The translations under genes were made by a program, and so were the position numbers. The notes beneath the pieces were generated by a model. That model made no database searches. It worked only from the letters and a program-made list of their open reading frames with translations, and was not told the DNA's origin. A stretch of 63,699 nt of DNA from Russula earlei (taxonomy: Eukaryota; Basidiomycota; Agaricomycetes; Russulales; Russulaceae), in contig JAGFNK010000310.1 of the NCBI GenBank assembly GCA_025769875.1, forward strand, positions 1 to 63,699. The letters run 5' to 3'. Below, piece by piece: positions 35,160 to 47,555 of the stretch; within the stretch, counting starts at the first letter, position 1, and each line of letters starts with the position of its first letter.

Positions 35160-35715
35160 TTGATTGCGAAGAGTAGAGGCCAGTGCAGCAAGGGGCTTTA
35201 AAACAAGGCGGTCGTTGAAGAGTACCTTGAGGACAAGGGAGGACTTTAGACTGAGCGGTCGCAGGGGAGTACCCAGGAAGATGAGAGTATCACAAATGGA
35301 CAGTCTGACAACTGCCATGCTTCATTGGGGCTTATATACAGTGTACAGGGTCGATTACAAAGAACTGGGACTATTCTAGACTCTTTGGTACCATCCAATA
35401 GGACTACAGAGGCATAAACTTGCTTGTGTCAAGTTTCAGGCTTACTGAGTGCATTACTGATCATTGTGGAGCAATGACATCATTATGATGTCACTGTGGA
35501 GCGCTTAGTGAGCCTATGAGGTCACTGTGGAGTTGCTCAGTCAGCTATGATGTCATTGGAGCCTTGATGATGTCAGATGATTTATGCAACAGTTTCTAAG
35601 AGTTTGTGCCGCTGTTTCGGGTCCTTGGTGGCTGGGTGGCCATGTGGCTGCCACGCAATGATTACCCAGCAATCAACATATGGCAAGCCCTACTTGGTGG
35701 CAACCTATCTAACAG
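35160..35715 (-). repeat. Diverged LTR, relative of family E
   Basis: 35164-35665 matches the reverse complement of about 54390-54900, including the TATA region (GGGGCTTATATACAGTG at 35327-35343) and a run of TGATGTCA motifs. Ends and target duplication are not clear. Confidence 0.65.
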
Positions 35716-35719
35716 TAAA

Positions 35720-36000
35720 GGACAATATTAGAGGCTCCCTGAAGGCCCTTTAAGACAACCCTAAGGTCCTTATATTGGATGCTAATAAAGATACTATAGG
35801 CCCTAGAACATGTTATTAGACTAACTCTAATAACCCTAGAATGAACTATAAGACAACACTAGAGACCCTAATACTGATACTAGGGGTCAACTCTAAGGAC
35901 CCTGATAGAACCATATAAAGGGCCTTATGAGGAACACCTCCTCACCAACAAAATACTCCAAGTCTCAGAAAGACCAGCCCTAAACTAACTGACAGTAAAT
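35720..36000. repeat. Degenerate short repeats with a CTAA-GACCCTA core
   Basis: AACCCTAAGGTCCTTA, AACTCTAATAACCCTA, AACACTAGAGACCCTA and AACTCTAAGGACCCTG recur about every 40-65 bp in this stretch. It looks like a decayed minisatellite inside LTR debris. No gene. Confidence 0.6.
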
Positions 36001-36640
36001 GAATCAGACACTTTGCATGAGTACTAGGCAGTGAACACATGGACACAAGAGGCCCTTACTCATCATCTAGGGCCTCCTTACTCAGCAGCTTACTGAGCAT
36101 GACTGAGCATGCTCACTCAGCATTCCCCAAAGTCTTACTCATCTCCCATTGTGCTTTATAACAAGGTTATGACTTGTTCCCTATTTAGCAGTTCCTTTGT
36201 ACTAGATGAGTGCTCAATAAAGTAGTGGACAGTCTTCAGACTGTCCATTTGATTTGTGGCACTCTATTACTGAGGGTAGTCCTTTGTGACTGTGCTATCT
36301 AGTAACTACCTGGCCCTCTCCTTCCATGATCACCTCTCACAGCCAGTATTAGTACCTCTCTGGTACTTGCTACTTGTGTGGACTGTACTCTTCACCAACT
36401 TTATTCTCAAACTCAGTCAACTTGTCTCCAAGCTTCTCTCTCACTCTTGAACTGGGATTGTTGGATGTCCATGCAACACTATGGGTTATGAGAGAGTTGA
36501 CTGTATCAGGCTGCATCCAGAGGATGCTATCTCCACCAGGCTCTGGTTGGACAGATTTACAGATGAAAATATAAATGTTTTTTATGAAGACAGGCTGCAC
36601 AGTGCCCCATCTCAATCAAATCTGCAGGAGCATATGTGTT
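36000..36640 (-). repeat. LTR-like fragment, inverse of 1070-2340
   Basis: It carries GCTCAATAAAGTAGTGGACAG, GGTACTTGCTACTTGT and CATCCAGAGGATGCTATC, all found on the opposite strand between 1070 and 1560. It is non-coding. Confidence 0.65.
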
Positions 36641-36824
36641 ATGTATCCAGACCCCTTTCCAAATGGGGGCATTCCACCACCTTGGAAATGGCTTATCAGT
36701 ATCAATGCAACTCATAATATTACTCAATATGTGGACTTCTTGTTATTTATCATGATCATGTGGGATCACTGAGGACATGGTGCATAATTTTTACTAAATG
36801 ACAATTTAGCACACTTACCTTTTC

Positions 36825-39010
36825 TGGATAGGTGTGCCTGTTGCCTGGATGCTGGCATCCAAGGAACAAAGGACACAATATCCTTTTTTGTCCATTGGGT
36901 CAGGGACACCAGTCTAGCTATCTGGCCATCAATCATCATGACAGATTGTGATGCCATGCAGATTGCCACCCTCAAGATTGCCTATCCAGGAAGTTAGATA
37001 TGGCTTTGCAAGTGGCATGTGTTGTGCAAAATGCAGTCACACTTTGATACTAATGAATTCCCTGATCTGTGGGATAAGATCAAGAGATGGGTACATACAG
37101 ATGATCAGGCTGACTTTCTATGAATCTGGGAGGAGATCTCCACTAATCCTCAGGTTCCGGAAAGTTTTATGAAGTGCCTTAGGTCTGAATGGATGCCTGT
37201 GGTGCATATGTGGTCTAGGGATTCTCAGAAAAATTACCATATCTTTGAGGAAGGGCACACCAAGAGGTTGATCAAAGTGTATGTGATCCACCCAATCTAA
37301 AGATAAGATGGCCTAATCTTTTTAGATATCATCATGTCCTCAAATCACTCTGGCTTGATGGCAAACACAATGTTAGGAACTGGACTTGTGTTCTTGGTTG
37401 ACTGCTTACCTATGCTTGCTTACTCATTTGCTTACTGACTGGCTGACTCAGGCTTTGTTATTGCTTACTGATCAAATGACTGGTGCTTAGTGATTGCTTA
37501 CTGGATTGAGGACAGATACTAGGAAAGGATGACTCATGCTGTGAGTCATTACTGATACTTTTGAGTTCAGGTTCTTATTTTTGGATAGTAGTGGGTCTCA
37601 GCTATATGCTCCCCAAGTTTCAAATGAATCGGATCAGCCATTATAGAGATACAGTATAAATACTCTGGTGTATCTGAAGTTGAGCCTTATGCTCAACTTA
37701 CTTTTTGAATCCTATCAAATTCTCTCTATCTAAAGAAACTACTGCTTAAGCAATAAGAGGCCCCTCTCATCTCTTTCATTCACTCTTACCTGAGATAACA
37801 TTAAAGGTGTTGAAGTCTAGTGCTTGGACTACATCAAGCAACTCTATTGCTAGAGTAGAATTTAAGATTGGTGAATCTTAACACACAATCAGCAGATTGA
37901 TCAAATATTATTTGTCCTAGTGTGTTGCATGGTGCTGTGTTACCAAAACAGGCACCAACAACAGAAAGTTGGGCTTGATGGTCAGGACCTGGCAGCTGAC
38001 CAGTGCTGGACAATTTTCACCCACACCAAGGGCATATCATAAGATTTAATCTTCCAATTTGATGGGATCTGTTTTCACATCACTTCACAATCCCATTCTA
38101 GTGAGTTTTACTCAATCAATCTGATGAATTCAACTTGTGATTGTACAGATTATCCCCAGATTAGACTCTGCAAATATATTGCAGCAATCTACATGCACTT
38201 TCCCTACCTCTGTCCTGAAGAGAGCACCCAAAAAAGCTCCTATAGACAGTGCAAATAAATCACCTGACCCACCATTCACATCATCCTCATCCACCAGACC
38301 AAGAGAGAGCCTAGTATCTCTCTCACAGGATATCTTATCATTATCATGCAATCTCACATCTAGGCTTGAGAACACTAATCAATCAGTGGAGATTGTTGAG
38401 GCCATGCAGGCTGTCAAATACAGTTTGGCAGCCACAATTAATGTATTGCATGATTCAATGGTCTTACCTGATAAGGAGGTTAGTGTGCCCAATCAGAATA
38501 TGTGGATGGAGACAGCCAAGTGTATGGGCATTCAAACAGGGTCCAAAACAGTCCCATCTCCCCAACAAGCAGGGACTGACAGTGCAGAGCATCAGCATCA
38601 CTAAAGGAAAGTGCTAGCCATGTTCACAGTGATCCATACACTGGGGGCAAACAATTGGGCAAGCACACCAAGCCCAATGCAATATCCTGCCACCACAAAT
38701 GCCCACATGCATACCCTTGGGGAACCATCATCTCAAACCCCCCTCCCTTGATTTCCACTGCCTCCCTTGCACCAGGTCCCTTTGGACTTGCACTGCTACC
38801 TATTCTAGCAGCCTCATCTGCTGCTGTTCCCTCTACACACAATAGAAAATCATTTTTTGTATTATTATAATTTATTTGTCTGATGCCTAATAAATAAGTG
38901 ATTAGAATAAGTGATTGAGAAAATAGTTTGGTGTCATTTAAATGTGTGATTGGAAGCACCAATTCTCTTGCCAACACAATCACCTTTTATGGTAATTCTT
39001 GATCATCTAC
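36825..39010 (+). pseudogene. MULE transposase remnant with SWIM finger, split by a solo LTR
   Basis: Pieces in order are GVPVAWMLASKEQRT (36830), SIIMTDCDAMQIATLKIAYP (36931-36990), LCKWHVLCKMQSHF (37005-37045), FPDLWDKIKRWVHTDDQADF, SEWMPVVHMWSR, LKSLWLDGKHN (37340-37367), then after the LTR a SWIM-like CDCTDYPQIRLCKYIAAIY near 38140-38190. A 155-codon C-terminal frame ends at 38604. The 3' terminal sequence runs to about 39010. MULE transposases cut and paste Mutator-like DNA elements; this copy has stops and shifts and cannot be active. A second 3' portion lies at 4443-5680. Confidence 0.8.
37371..37883 (+). mobile_element. Solo LTR, family C, inside the MULE transposase
   Basis: 513 bp, TGTTAGGAACTGG...GAATCTTAACA, flanked by CACAA (37366-37370, 37884-37888). 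It has GTATAAATAC at about 37650. It interrupts the codons for DGKHN. Confidence 0.93.
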
Positions 39011-39285
39011 TAAAAGTACTAAATGTATGCAACTGCTGTTGTTCCAGCACCACACTGCCACCTGCCTAGTGCCATCCAGCAATCCCACACCTGCATCTGT
39101 TCCATGTTCCACTGCTGAGGTCCAATCCTTCACCTGCATCCTCTCTGATGTCTCAATCATTCCATTGCTTCTTTGGACTGACGTATGTGATGACCTTATT
39201 GAGGTTAAAGTCTTCATCATCCACAACAGCATATGAAGAAATATTCTGTCCATGTTGAACAAAAATTAGTTTCATTGATTACATA

Positions 39286-39839
39286 AGGCCCCTTTTACCA
39301 ACCGAGAATTCTTGAATCTTGAACTTGAACTTGGATTTCAGGGATTTTCCAGGAAGTGACTAGGAGTGACAGGAGTGATGTAAGTGATATGATGTATATA
39401 ATAAATTAATATGCATTATTTTATGTTGTCATTTGCATATTTCGCATATATGGGGTTATACATGATGTGTCAGCAGTCAAACTCATCCGAACTCGAAGCT
39501 CAACATCTGGGTGCTTGCAGCCCCATTTTCACCAGAGCTGCACATACAAAATGTGCACAAAGATGTGCACCCACACATTGGTGACACATATTCTGCCTTA
39601 ATGACATGCTTGCAATACCCCACTTGGAAGGAGTGGAAGGAAGGGTTAGAAATAATATTTTACATATCACATGTAAACCCAGCAAATCACACCAAAAAAT
39701 AACTAATATTTGAAATAGACTCATATTAGTTTATTATGTCACTTACATCACACCTGTCACACCTGTCACTCCCCGGAAAATCCCGAAATCCAAGTTCAAG
39801 TTCAAGATTCAAGAATTCTTGGTTGGTAAAAGGGGCCTA
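39286..39839. mobile_element. Non-autonomous DNA element with ~115-bp terminal inverted repeats
   Basis: The left end AGGCCCCTTTTACCAACC is matched by the right end GGTTGGTAAAAGGGGCCT. The similarity continues for about 115 bp inward through AGAATTCTTGAATCTTGAAC and the GTGACAGG motifs. Directly flanking copies of ACATA (39281-39285 and 39840-39844) look like a 5-bp target duplication. The 300-bp interior has no transposase. Confidence 0.85.
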
Positions 39840-39844
39840 ACATA

Positions 39845-40590
39845 ATCTACATATGCATTGCCCAGTGGAAATTTGAGATCCAGAGCTTCCAGAGCTAATG
39901 AAAGGATCGTCGACACCAGATCCTGGAGCTTGATTGAGCTGTTGGGTGCTGCCACTAGCTGTGGTCACAACAGGGTCAAAGGTGACATAGGATGTCTTGG
40001 AGTTGACAAGGTTGACACAGCTCTTGTTGTGGCTGCTGTGGGTGTAACTAATGATTATCACCACATATGTCAGTGCTGATAATACCACACAAATTGAAAC
40101 CCACTTACATTGAACAGAAAATGTTGTTTGGAGGATGCCACCAGGCAGATGGACATCTTCAATGTCCGTGGTCCTGACCCTGGGTTGCACGAGCACGCTT
40201 TGATGTCCTTTTCCTATCATCTGACTCATCTTACTGCTTGAATGGCTAGATATATGCTGGTCTGGAGATGTCTTGAAGATGATGTCTGAACACATGGCCA
40301 AACTTGACCCAGCACATGATGATTTTGAGTTCGCACACGGCAGTAAGTCCTGGGGACAGAGTAAAAATGGGCCCTGGCGTCATAGAAGATTTGGTGGCAT
40401 AAGAGAAAGCGTGATGGGTGATACATGACATGAAGAGAGTACAGTGAGATGGTATGGACAGAACAAGGTGAGGTAAACCGAGCGAGGATGAGGCGAGGAG
40501 ATGATAAGAAGATAGAGTAAAGCGTCGTATCGTGAGGGTGTCGTTGCACAACCTATTCCATTCGCCGCGAGGAATCTCACCTACTGATAG
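39845..40590. other. No supported gene
   Basis: A minus-strand frame at 39837-40301 contains one hydrophobic segment (ICVVLSALTYVVIIISYT) but overlaps the inverted-repeat element at its end and has no recognisable domain. I leave it uncalled. Confidence 0.4.
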
Positions 40591-40596
40591 GGAGTA

Positions 40597-42109
40597 TTAT
40601 AACAAGTCTAACGTTCTCAGCGTGTTTCGGAAGACAGTGTCTCGCACGGCCGCAACGACCAGGCGGATTCCAAGCATGTTGGAGACATCGGCTATGCTGT
40701 GGTTACGAGAGGTGAGCCGATGGTGACATACGGTGAAAAGAAGTGGATTACTGGGAGTACACGGGTAAACGGGCACGGTTAACTTCCAGGAACCGAACAC
40801 GAATACATCTGGCACCCTCATCGGCATCCGTACCCCCCATATATTCCGGAAAATATTCAACAAGAGGTACCTGAACAAATGGGCCTTCCTAAATGGAAAA
40901 TGGACGAACGGCGAATATAAATTGAGCCTACTTCATGGAGTTTGGTTCTGAATTCGTCGATTCCCGTCCAGAACAGTATGATCGATGTCCGCAAAAACCA
41001 GTGCGAGTTAACGATGGCTTCAAAAAGGTTAAGAGATTCGATCAACCGCGTCTATAACTTGTGGTCACGTTTGTCGGGGGAATGTGGAACGGGGTACACA
41101 CACCCTCGGACTCCTACTGGAAGCCCCGGGTTCATCATAGTCAGAGAGAGAAGCAAAGAACATGATGCTTGTGACACCCTCGAAGAGATGAATCCACTTC
41201 CTAAATTTTGCCCTGTTGACCATAAACCTGTGATATTCGGATCGAGAGGTGATCGACATCGAAGTGCGTCTCCGTGACCCCCCTTCTCAGAAGCGTGGCA
41301 AACGTCCTCGATCGAAGGAACGTATTCTTCCGTGGCGATTCGTTGCGCTTCCGAAAAGAAGCTGCATGTATCCGAGTGATCAGAGCCGGTCACAAAGGGA
41401 TGTCTGAAGTGAGGAGTGCGGTGCTCCACTGGAGGAAAACTCGTGCATATTGAGAATCGATGGGAGGTACTCACTACTCTGCGTTATCGGCCAGGGAGAG
41501 AGCAGATGGATGGTCCAACAGCACCGGTATGACATCGTCGGTCCAGAAGTTCTGCACAACCTGGGCGAACTGGGGGCGGAACATGAATTCGGGGTTATCG
41601 ATGTCCCTTCGATGATTCATTATAAACTCGGAGTTGGCCTGCAAGGAGGGAGGGACACGCTCGCTGCAAAGGACGGAGAAGGTGAAGGTGGAGCGACGCA
41701 CTTTCATCGCGCGACTCGTGTGCTTGGGTTTCAGAGAGCGCAGTGCCGTGGCTATGCTGCGCGAGTTCTCCAGGAGTATTTTCCAAATGACCGGGCGGAA
41801 GTCGGCAAGTTCCTCGTTTGTACAATCATCGTGGCTAAGTTTCATCTGCTTGACCGTGGCGAATGCCTCTGCTTCGGACCCGGGCGTACCTGTTTATTCA
41901 GCGCTGTCAGCGTGCCAATGCAAGGAAGGCTGTGGGGCAGCGAAAATGGCCAGACGGAAACACGGACTTATCAATAAGATATCGTACCGTTGCCTAGAAT
42001 CCTTTGATTGTTCCTCAAGCTCGTGGTCGATTTCATCAGAACGTGCCTTTGCCCGTGATTGTGCGCGCTTCTCTGCCCGCCGTTGCTGCCAGGAGGTGAA
42101 GGAGATCAT
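40597..42109 (-). pseudogene. G-protein alpha-like gene with lost P-loop, frameshifted
   Basis: The start at 42109 reads MISFTSWQQRRAEKRA, then ARSDEIDHELEEQSKDSRQR and YDILLI. The following intron (41967-41890) splices to STPGSEAEAFATVKQMK, where GAGESGKST would stand in an active G-alpha, so the P-loop lysine is absent. Later exons read TNEELADFRPVIWK, FWTDDVIPVLLDH, YFFSEAQRIATEEYVPSIED (intron 41474-41362), [52 protein letters not shown] (NKxD place reads WTGID), [10 protein letters not shown] and the C-terminal IRLVVAAVRDTVFRNTL. An extra base in the run at 41278-41283 and another shift near 41190-41230 break the switch II region. No N-terminal myristoylation glycine. Divergent, P-loop-poor G-alpha relatives expand in Agaricomycetes; this one probably cannot bind GTP. 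Confidence 0.8.
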
Positions 42110-42691
42110 CGGAAGGGCTGTGGGGATGAATCTGTGGCAGTGAAAGTCGTTGCGGTATGACCATGACCCGCTTGATGCGAAAAGGTTCCGTCGTGACGGG
42201 GACACGATCCAGCGCTCGGAGGTCTCCGAGCCTACAGATCGCGGGCGCTAGTCATTGAAAGGCAAGACGTCTGGCCAATTGCTCTCGCCGCCTCTACGGC
42301 TGACACTGACCTCATTTCAGACGCTAGGCGTCGTTGAGGAATGGCTCCGTGCCCACCAACCATTCATGAGATCAGACTAGAGCATCCTGATCCTCCTAGC
42401 GTGTAAAACTGTGAATTGTGCTAGCTCTTCGACTCGCGGCGCGCGAACGATCACAGTGAGGCATTTCCACAGGCTTTGGGAACATGTCTCGCCCAATGTT
42501 TCAATATCGGCGGAACACTTCAGCAGGAGAGAGCCATCAGTCAGCTCGATCTCGATCTGAGACTCGACGCAAGATATGTTTGGCACGTGCTGGGAAAGTC
42601 GGTTTGTTCATTCTCCGTCGTGTTCAACTTTCAGTTTCAGGTTTCAGCGTCGTCCTCTTTTCATTTTCACAGTACAAATACTGTCTCTATC

Positions 42692-43809
42692 ATGGTAAGC
42701 GATGCCCCTCCCATTCCCTGTCATGTTCTTATGAAACAAACGCAAAGTCTATTCCTTATGCTGCCATGCGCCGCCTTATGCGCGAACTGAAAGAACTCAA
42801 GACAAGTCCTCCGGAAGGCATTCGTGTTCAGCTGAGCGAGGAGAGCGCTCTAGACGTCGAGGGAATTATCGAAGGCCCAGGTGAGGCCATTTAAAGACGA
42901 TGAACGAACACGTCCTATTGACGCGTTTTCATGTTGCAGAGGGCACACCATACCAGGGAGGCTTCTTCCGCGTGAAATTTGAATTCACCGAAGAGTATCC
43001 CGCCGCACCACCGAAATGTACGGCTACCGCCTCTCGCGATCACCACAGACCCATTATGACGTGCGGTTGACAGGCTGGTTCGCTACAAAGATATTCCATC
43101 CCAATGTGTCCAACACGGGGGAGATCTGCGTCAACACTCTCAAAAAGGACTGGAAATCGTCATACGGCATCGGGCACATCCTCGTCACGATCAAGTGCCT
43201 GCTTATTTATCCGAATCCAGACTCGGCGCTCGACGAGGAGGCGGGCAAGTTGCTGCAGGAGAACTATGAGAACTACTGTGAGCGCGCCAAGCTGATCACG
43301 AGCGTACACGCGACACCCAAGGTGCGTCCGGTCATGTTGGCCTGGACACGAATCGCTCACTGGGGCTTCCTCCCGCCTAGGCACCACCACCAGAATTTGG
43401 GACGTCATCTGCTCCAACGGACACGCTCAATACGCCCGCGCCCATCGTCGCCTCGCTGGCTTCTATGTCGCCGGCTCCGCACCTCTCGTCACAGAAAGGT
43501 ACTGCGACACCAGCGACGGTGACGATACCGTTACAGCAGTCCGCGTCGAACACGTTCTCTGCGCCGTCTTCGCTTCCATCACTTGGGAATGCGTCTGGAG
43601 AGAAGGACGGCTGTCATGTATCGCCTGCACCGCTAGGGATAACAAACCCGAACGGCCCGACTGTCATCAAGCCGAATGCCGCGCTAAGCCCGGCGAAGGC
43701 AGTCAAGCGCGGAGCGGCTCCTGGGGCAAAACGCAGGCGAGAAGCGGAAGAAGGCGCTGAAGCGCCTCTAAATTGTGCCTGTCCGCGTGGGCTCGGGTTA
43801 TTATTGTAA
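42692..43809 (+). CDS. Ubiquitin-conjugating enzyme E2, UBE2S type
   Basis: Five exons: 42692-42694 (only ATG), 42748-42880, 42940-43017, 43074-43321 and 43381-43809; all introns GT...AG and in frame, 296 aa. The UBC fold runs from [20 protein letters not shown] through [20 protein letters not shown] and [19 protein letters not shown] (catalytic Cys in GEIC) to [16 protein letters not shown] and [30 protein letters not shown] and the ALDEEAG block are diagnostic of UBE2S, the E2 that extends K11 chains on APC/C substrates. A long Ala/Pro/Ser linker follows. As read, the tail ends CPRGLGLLL, but removing one A near 43735 would end it in a basic ALKRL, as in UBE2S (see findings). Confidence 0.88.
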
Positions 43810-44108
43810 CTGTACCAGACTTTTGATACGCTTGCTATCTTATTGAGTCGTTGTTTACATGCTCTATACAGCGTTGATTGATCTGTTCATCCCGCTCAAG
43901 TTGATCGATGAGTATCGCGCACTGTATGGGGTTGGGCCCTCGGTAGGGCAGATGACAGTACCCGTACGTACCGGTACTCTCTTCTCGCAATCGGTCGAAC
44001 TATTCCACCTCCTTCCATGCTTCCACGACGCTTCTCCGCGGTCCCCTCGTCTAATTTATAAAGCTCTTTCGATCCAATCCGTTTCCCTTAGGGATCCATC
44101 GTACATCC

Positions 44109-47100
44109 ATGCGGCCTGCCCTCTTTTTCCTTCTCGTTGCGCGATGCAGCGTGACCTTGGCCGCTCCTTCCCTTTCCCTTCCGCTCTCTTCCTCTCCTCC
44201 GTTGTCGTCAGGCGCGTCCTTGTCGTCGTCGTCCTCTCCTTCCTTCCTCTAGCTCACTCTCATCGACACCTCGGACCACTACGAGCATTAGCGTTCTCAC
44301 AGAACCAGGACCGTCTGTCATCCCTGTTACCCCATATCCGTTCGCATCCTTCCCGTCCCCATCCGCTCAGCCTCCCATTCCCGGCGTGTACCCGGAGAGC
44401 TCGCCCAAGCATCCCCCACCCGTCGACAGCCCAGATCTTGTCCCGGATTTCGTGCAGGCATGGACAGTGGCGTACAAAAAGGCAAAGGCAAAGGTCGGTA
44501 TCACAGTTTCCTCGATGAATACCCTCGACTTGTCACCGTCGTGGCTCGATGAGAGATTCCTTGATGCGCTTTATGTCCGTAATGGCCGTTGACTCGTGAT
44601 CTAGCTTGCCGCATGGTCGCTTCAGAAAAAGGTCAACATCACTACCGGAGTGGGATGGGCGAATGGCCGCTGCGTCGGCAATATCCCTCCCATTGGCGAT
44701 TTCCCTGGGCTCTGTCTGGAAGACTCACCCCTCGGAGTGCGCTTTGCCGATTTCGCTACCGCTTTCCCTGCCCCGATCAATGCTGCATCCACGTGAGCAT
44801 TAGCACTGCTTCCGACTTCTTTCAATGATGTCGCCGCAGGTGGAAGCGGTCGCTAATTCGTGCCCGCGGTATTGCAATGGGTAAAGAACACGTCGGCAAA
44901 GGCGTCAACATCGCCCTCGGTCCAATGATGAACATCGGCCGTATAGCCCAAGGTGGTCGCAACTGGGAGGGCTTTGGCGCAGATCCATTCCTCGCCGGCA
45001 TTGGAGCATATGAGACCATCCTCGGCATGCAGTCAGCAGGTGTCCAAGCCTGCGCGAAGCACTATATCAACAAGTGAGAATTTCCTTATTGGTGTAGAGA
45101 CACCCCCAATGGCTGAGCCATGGAACAGTGAACAGGAGAACCAGCGTAAGCTGGAGAGTTCAAACGTCGATGATCGGACTCAGCACGAGATCTACGTGGC
45201 CCCTTTCTTGCGTAGTGTCATGGCTGGTGTCGCTTCAGTCATGTGCTCTTACAACCTCGTCAACGGGACATACGCATGCGAGAACGACCACACGCTCAAC
45301 GGAATCCTTAAGAACGAGCTCGGTTTTCAAGGCTTTGTCATGTCTGACTGGTCGGCGCAGCGTTCGACGATGAGCGCGATGGCCGGTCTGGACATGACTA
45401 TGCCTGGCGACATCACGTTCGATTCAGGCACCTCGTACTTTGGCGCGAATCTCACCGCATACGTGAAGAACGGGACGATCCCCGAGTCGCGGGTGGATGA
45501 TATGGCGACGCGCATCCTCGCATCTTGGTACCTTCTCCACCAGGACTCACCAGATTACCCGAAAACGAACTTCAATGCGTTCCTTCCCTTAGACGAAGCG
45601 ACGAATGAGCACATAGACGTACAGGGCAACCACCAAGCCCTCGTGCGCGAGATCGGCTCGGCAAGCATTGTGTTGCTGAAGAACGTGAACGATGCACTCC
45701 CGCTTAAGAAGCCTCGTAAATTGGTGTTGATCGGATCTGACGCGGGCCCTGCACATATCGCGGGACCTAATGAGTTTAGCGACCAAGGTGGCGTAGATGG
45801 TATTTTGGCGATGGGGTGGGGATCCGGGTGAGTACTTATAAAAAGGTGGTAATATGCCCTGTCGCTCACCATGAATGCAGAACCGCGTGGTTCACCTACA
45901 AAATTTCGGTTCGTCTTTCGTTCATTCTCAATGAAGCGGCAGGCAGCGCTTATCGCCTGTTGATGGACAGCCATACGAGGCATTTCAGCAACGTGCTCGA
46001 ACTGATCATACGTCTTTCTCTTGGTTCTTCGATGATTTCGACCTCGTCGGGGCGGCCAACGCCGCGGTGGAACAGGAGGCGGCAATTGTATTCGTGCTGT
46101 CGGACTCGGGCGAAAACTACATCACCGTAGATGGCAACGCAGGCGACAGGTACGTGGGCGCACTCTCGCCCTCCTCAACTGTTCAAAGAGAATCCGTCTC
46201 GTTTGCATAGGAATAACCTAACAGCGTGGCTTAACGGCGATGCGTTGGTCCAGGCGGTTGCGGCGCAGAACAAGAACACAATTGTCGTTGTGCATTCGGT
46301 CGGGCCCTTAATTCTTGAGGCCTGGATCGACCACCCGAACATCACTGCTGTCGTCTGGGCTGGTTTGGAGGGCACTGAAACTGGCAACGCGCTGGTGGAT
46401 GTGATGTATGGCACGGTTAACCCGAGCGGGCGTCTGCCGTACACGATCGCCAAGTCACCGAAAGATTACCCTGCGCAGCTCGTGGAAGGAGGGAACGACA
46501 AAGAGATCTTGAACATCACTTACTCAGAGGGGTGCGTGCTTGTGCATCCTTCGCTCCGGAGACAAAGGCTACAGAAGTTGCAGCTTGTTCGTCGACTATC
46601 GCCATTTTGATGCGGAGAAAATCGCACCGCGCTTCGAGTTCGGTTTTGGGCTGAGCTATACGCAGTTCGATTACTCGGGCCTGGTTATCACTCCGGTCCA
46701 TGGCGCGCAGGACGTCGACGGAGAACTGGAGGCGGACTGGCTGGCAGCTAAACCTGGCCCGCAAGGTGTCGGTGCGTCCACGGCGCCGTGGCTGCACCGG
46801 CCGGCCTACAATGTGTCGTTCGTGGTGCAGAACACAGGCGGAGTATCCGGAACGGAGGTGCGTGCGCCTGTGTTGTCCTCGTTGTCGACGTACCGGTGAC
46901 GAGGAAATTGTGATGCCACAGATACCGCAGCTCTACCTGCACTTCCCCACACAGGCGGGCGAGCCGCCATCTGTCTTGCGTGGGTTCAGCGACGTGGAGC
47001 TGCAGCCGGGCGAGTCCAAGGTGGTCTATATCACGCTTTCCAGGTACGACCTGTCGATATGGGACGTCCACAGTCAGTCGTGGATGCGCGCCGACGGATC

Positions 47101-47164
47101 GTACTCGGTTTCTGTCGGCGCGAGCAGTCGGGATTTCAGATTGAGAGGGACAATACCTCTGTGA
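44109..47164 (+). CDS. Beta-glucosidase, glycoside hydrolase family 3, secreted
   Basis: The start at 44109 gives a signal peptide (MRPALFFLLVARCSVTLAAP). About nine exons follow. Introns were placed at about 44201-44254, 44494-44604, 44793-44839, 45075-45129, 45829-45881, 45911-45970, 46147-46209, 46529-46585 and 46858-46921. Domain blocks in order are KVNITTGVGWANGRCVGNIP, FPGLCLEDSPLGVRF, GPMMNIGRIAQGGRNWEGFG, ACAKHYIN, SSNVDDRTQHEIYVAPFL and GFQGFVMSDWSAQ, with the nucleophile Asp in SDW (near 45340-45354). The C-terminal sandwich domain has SDSGENYITVDGNAGDR and LSYTQFDYSGL, and a fibronectin III-like end (SVGASSRDFRLRGTIP) near the stop at 47164. No frame break was found. It releases glucose from cellobiose and other beta-glucosides outside the cell. 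Many N-x-S/T sites fit a secreted glycoprotein. Confidence 0.92.
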
Positions 47165-47555
47165 TCCCTTCAAGTTGGCTGCTTGCTTACTCGGACCTTT
47201 TCTTGTTCCTCGAACATTTACGGACTTGTCGCTCCTTTGAAAAGGGACGGGACATTGATACACTCTTTTAAATTAATGTACTGTAATGACAGTCTCTGCA
47301 TGGGATGTTGTGTCTTGGAGGCAAGAGTCTCAGCGTTTTGCTGGAGTCTTTCAGAGGCCGAGTGCACGGCCATCTCGTCATCCCCTCTGCACGAGGATCG
47401 TGTTTTGGCGATCGTTAAAGGTACAACCGCGGCTCTTCCATGGGAGATCGTCGGAAACCGGTAGACGACCAAGGGAGTAAGGCGCGCGTGTGGGAAGTAA
47501 AATAATGCAAGGAGGACAGCAGGGCCACGTCCTCTCTCAATTCAATTCTTACCAG

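Noticed and set aside
35018..35715. Complete family E LTR on the minus strand
   Set aside because: Homology covers only about 35164-35665; the terminal sequences and a target duplication could not be found.
39837..40301. 154-codon minus-strand frame with a hydrophobic segment
   Set aside because: It ends inside the inverted-repeat element, has no recognisable domain and no splice support.
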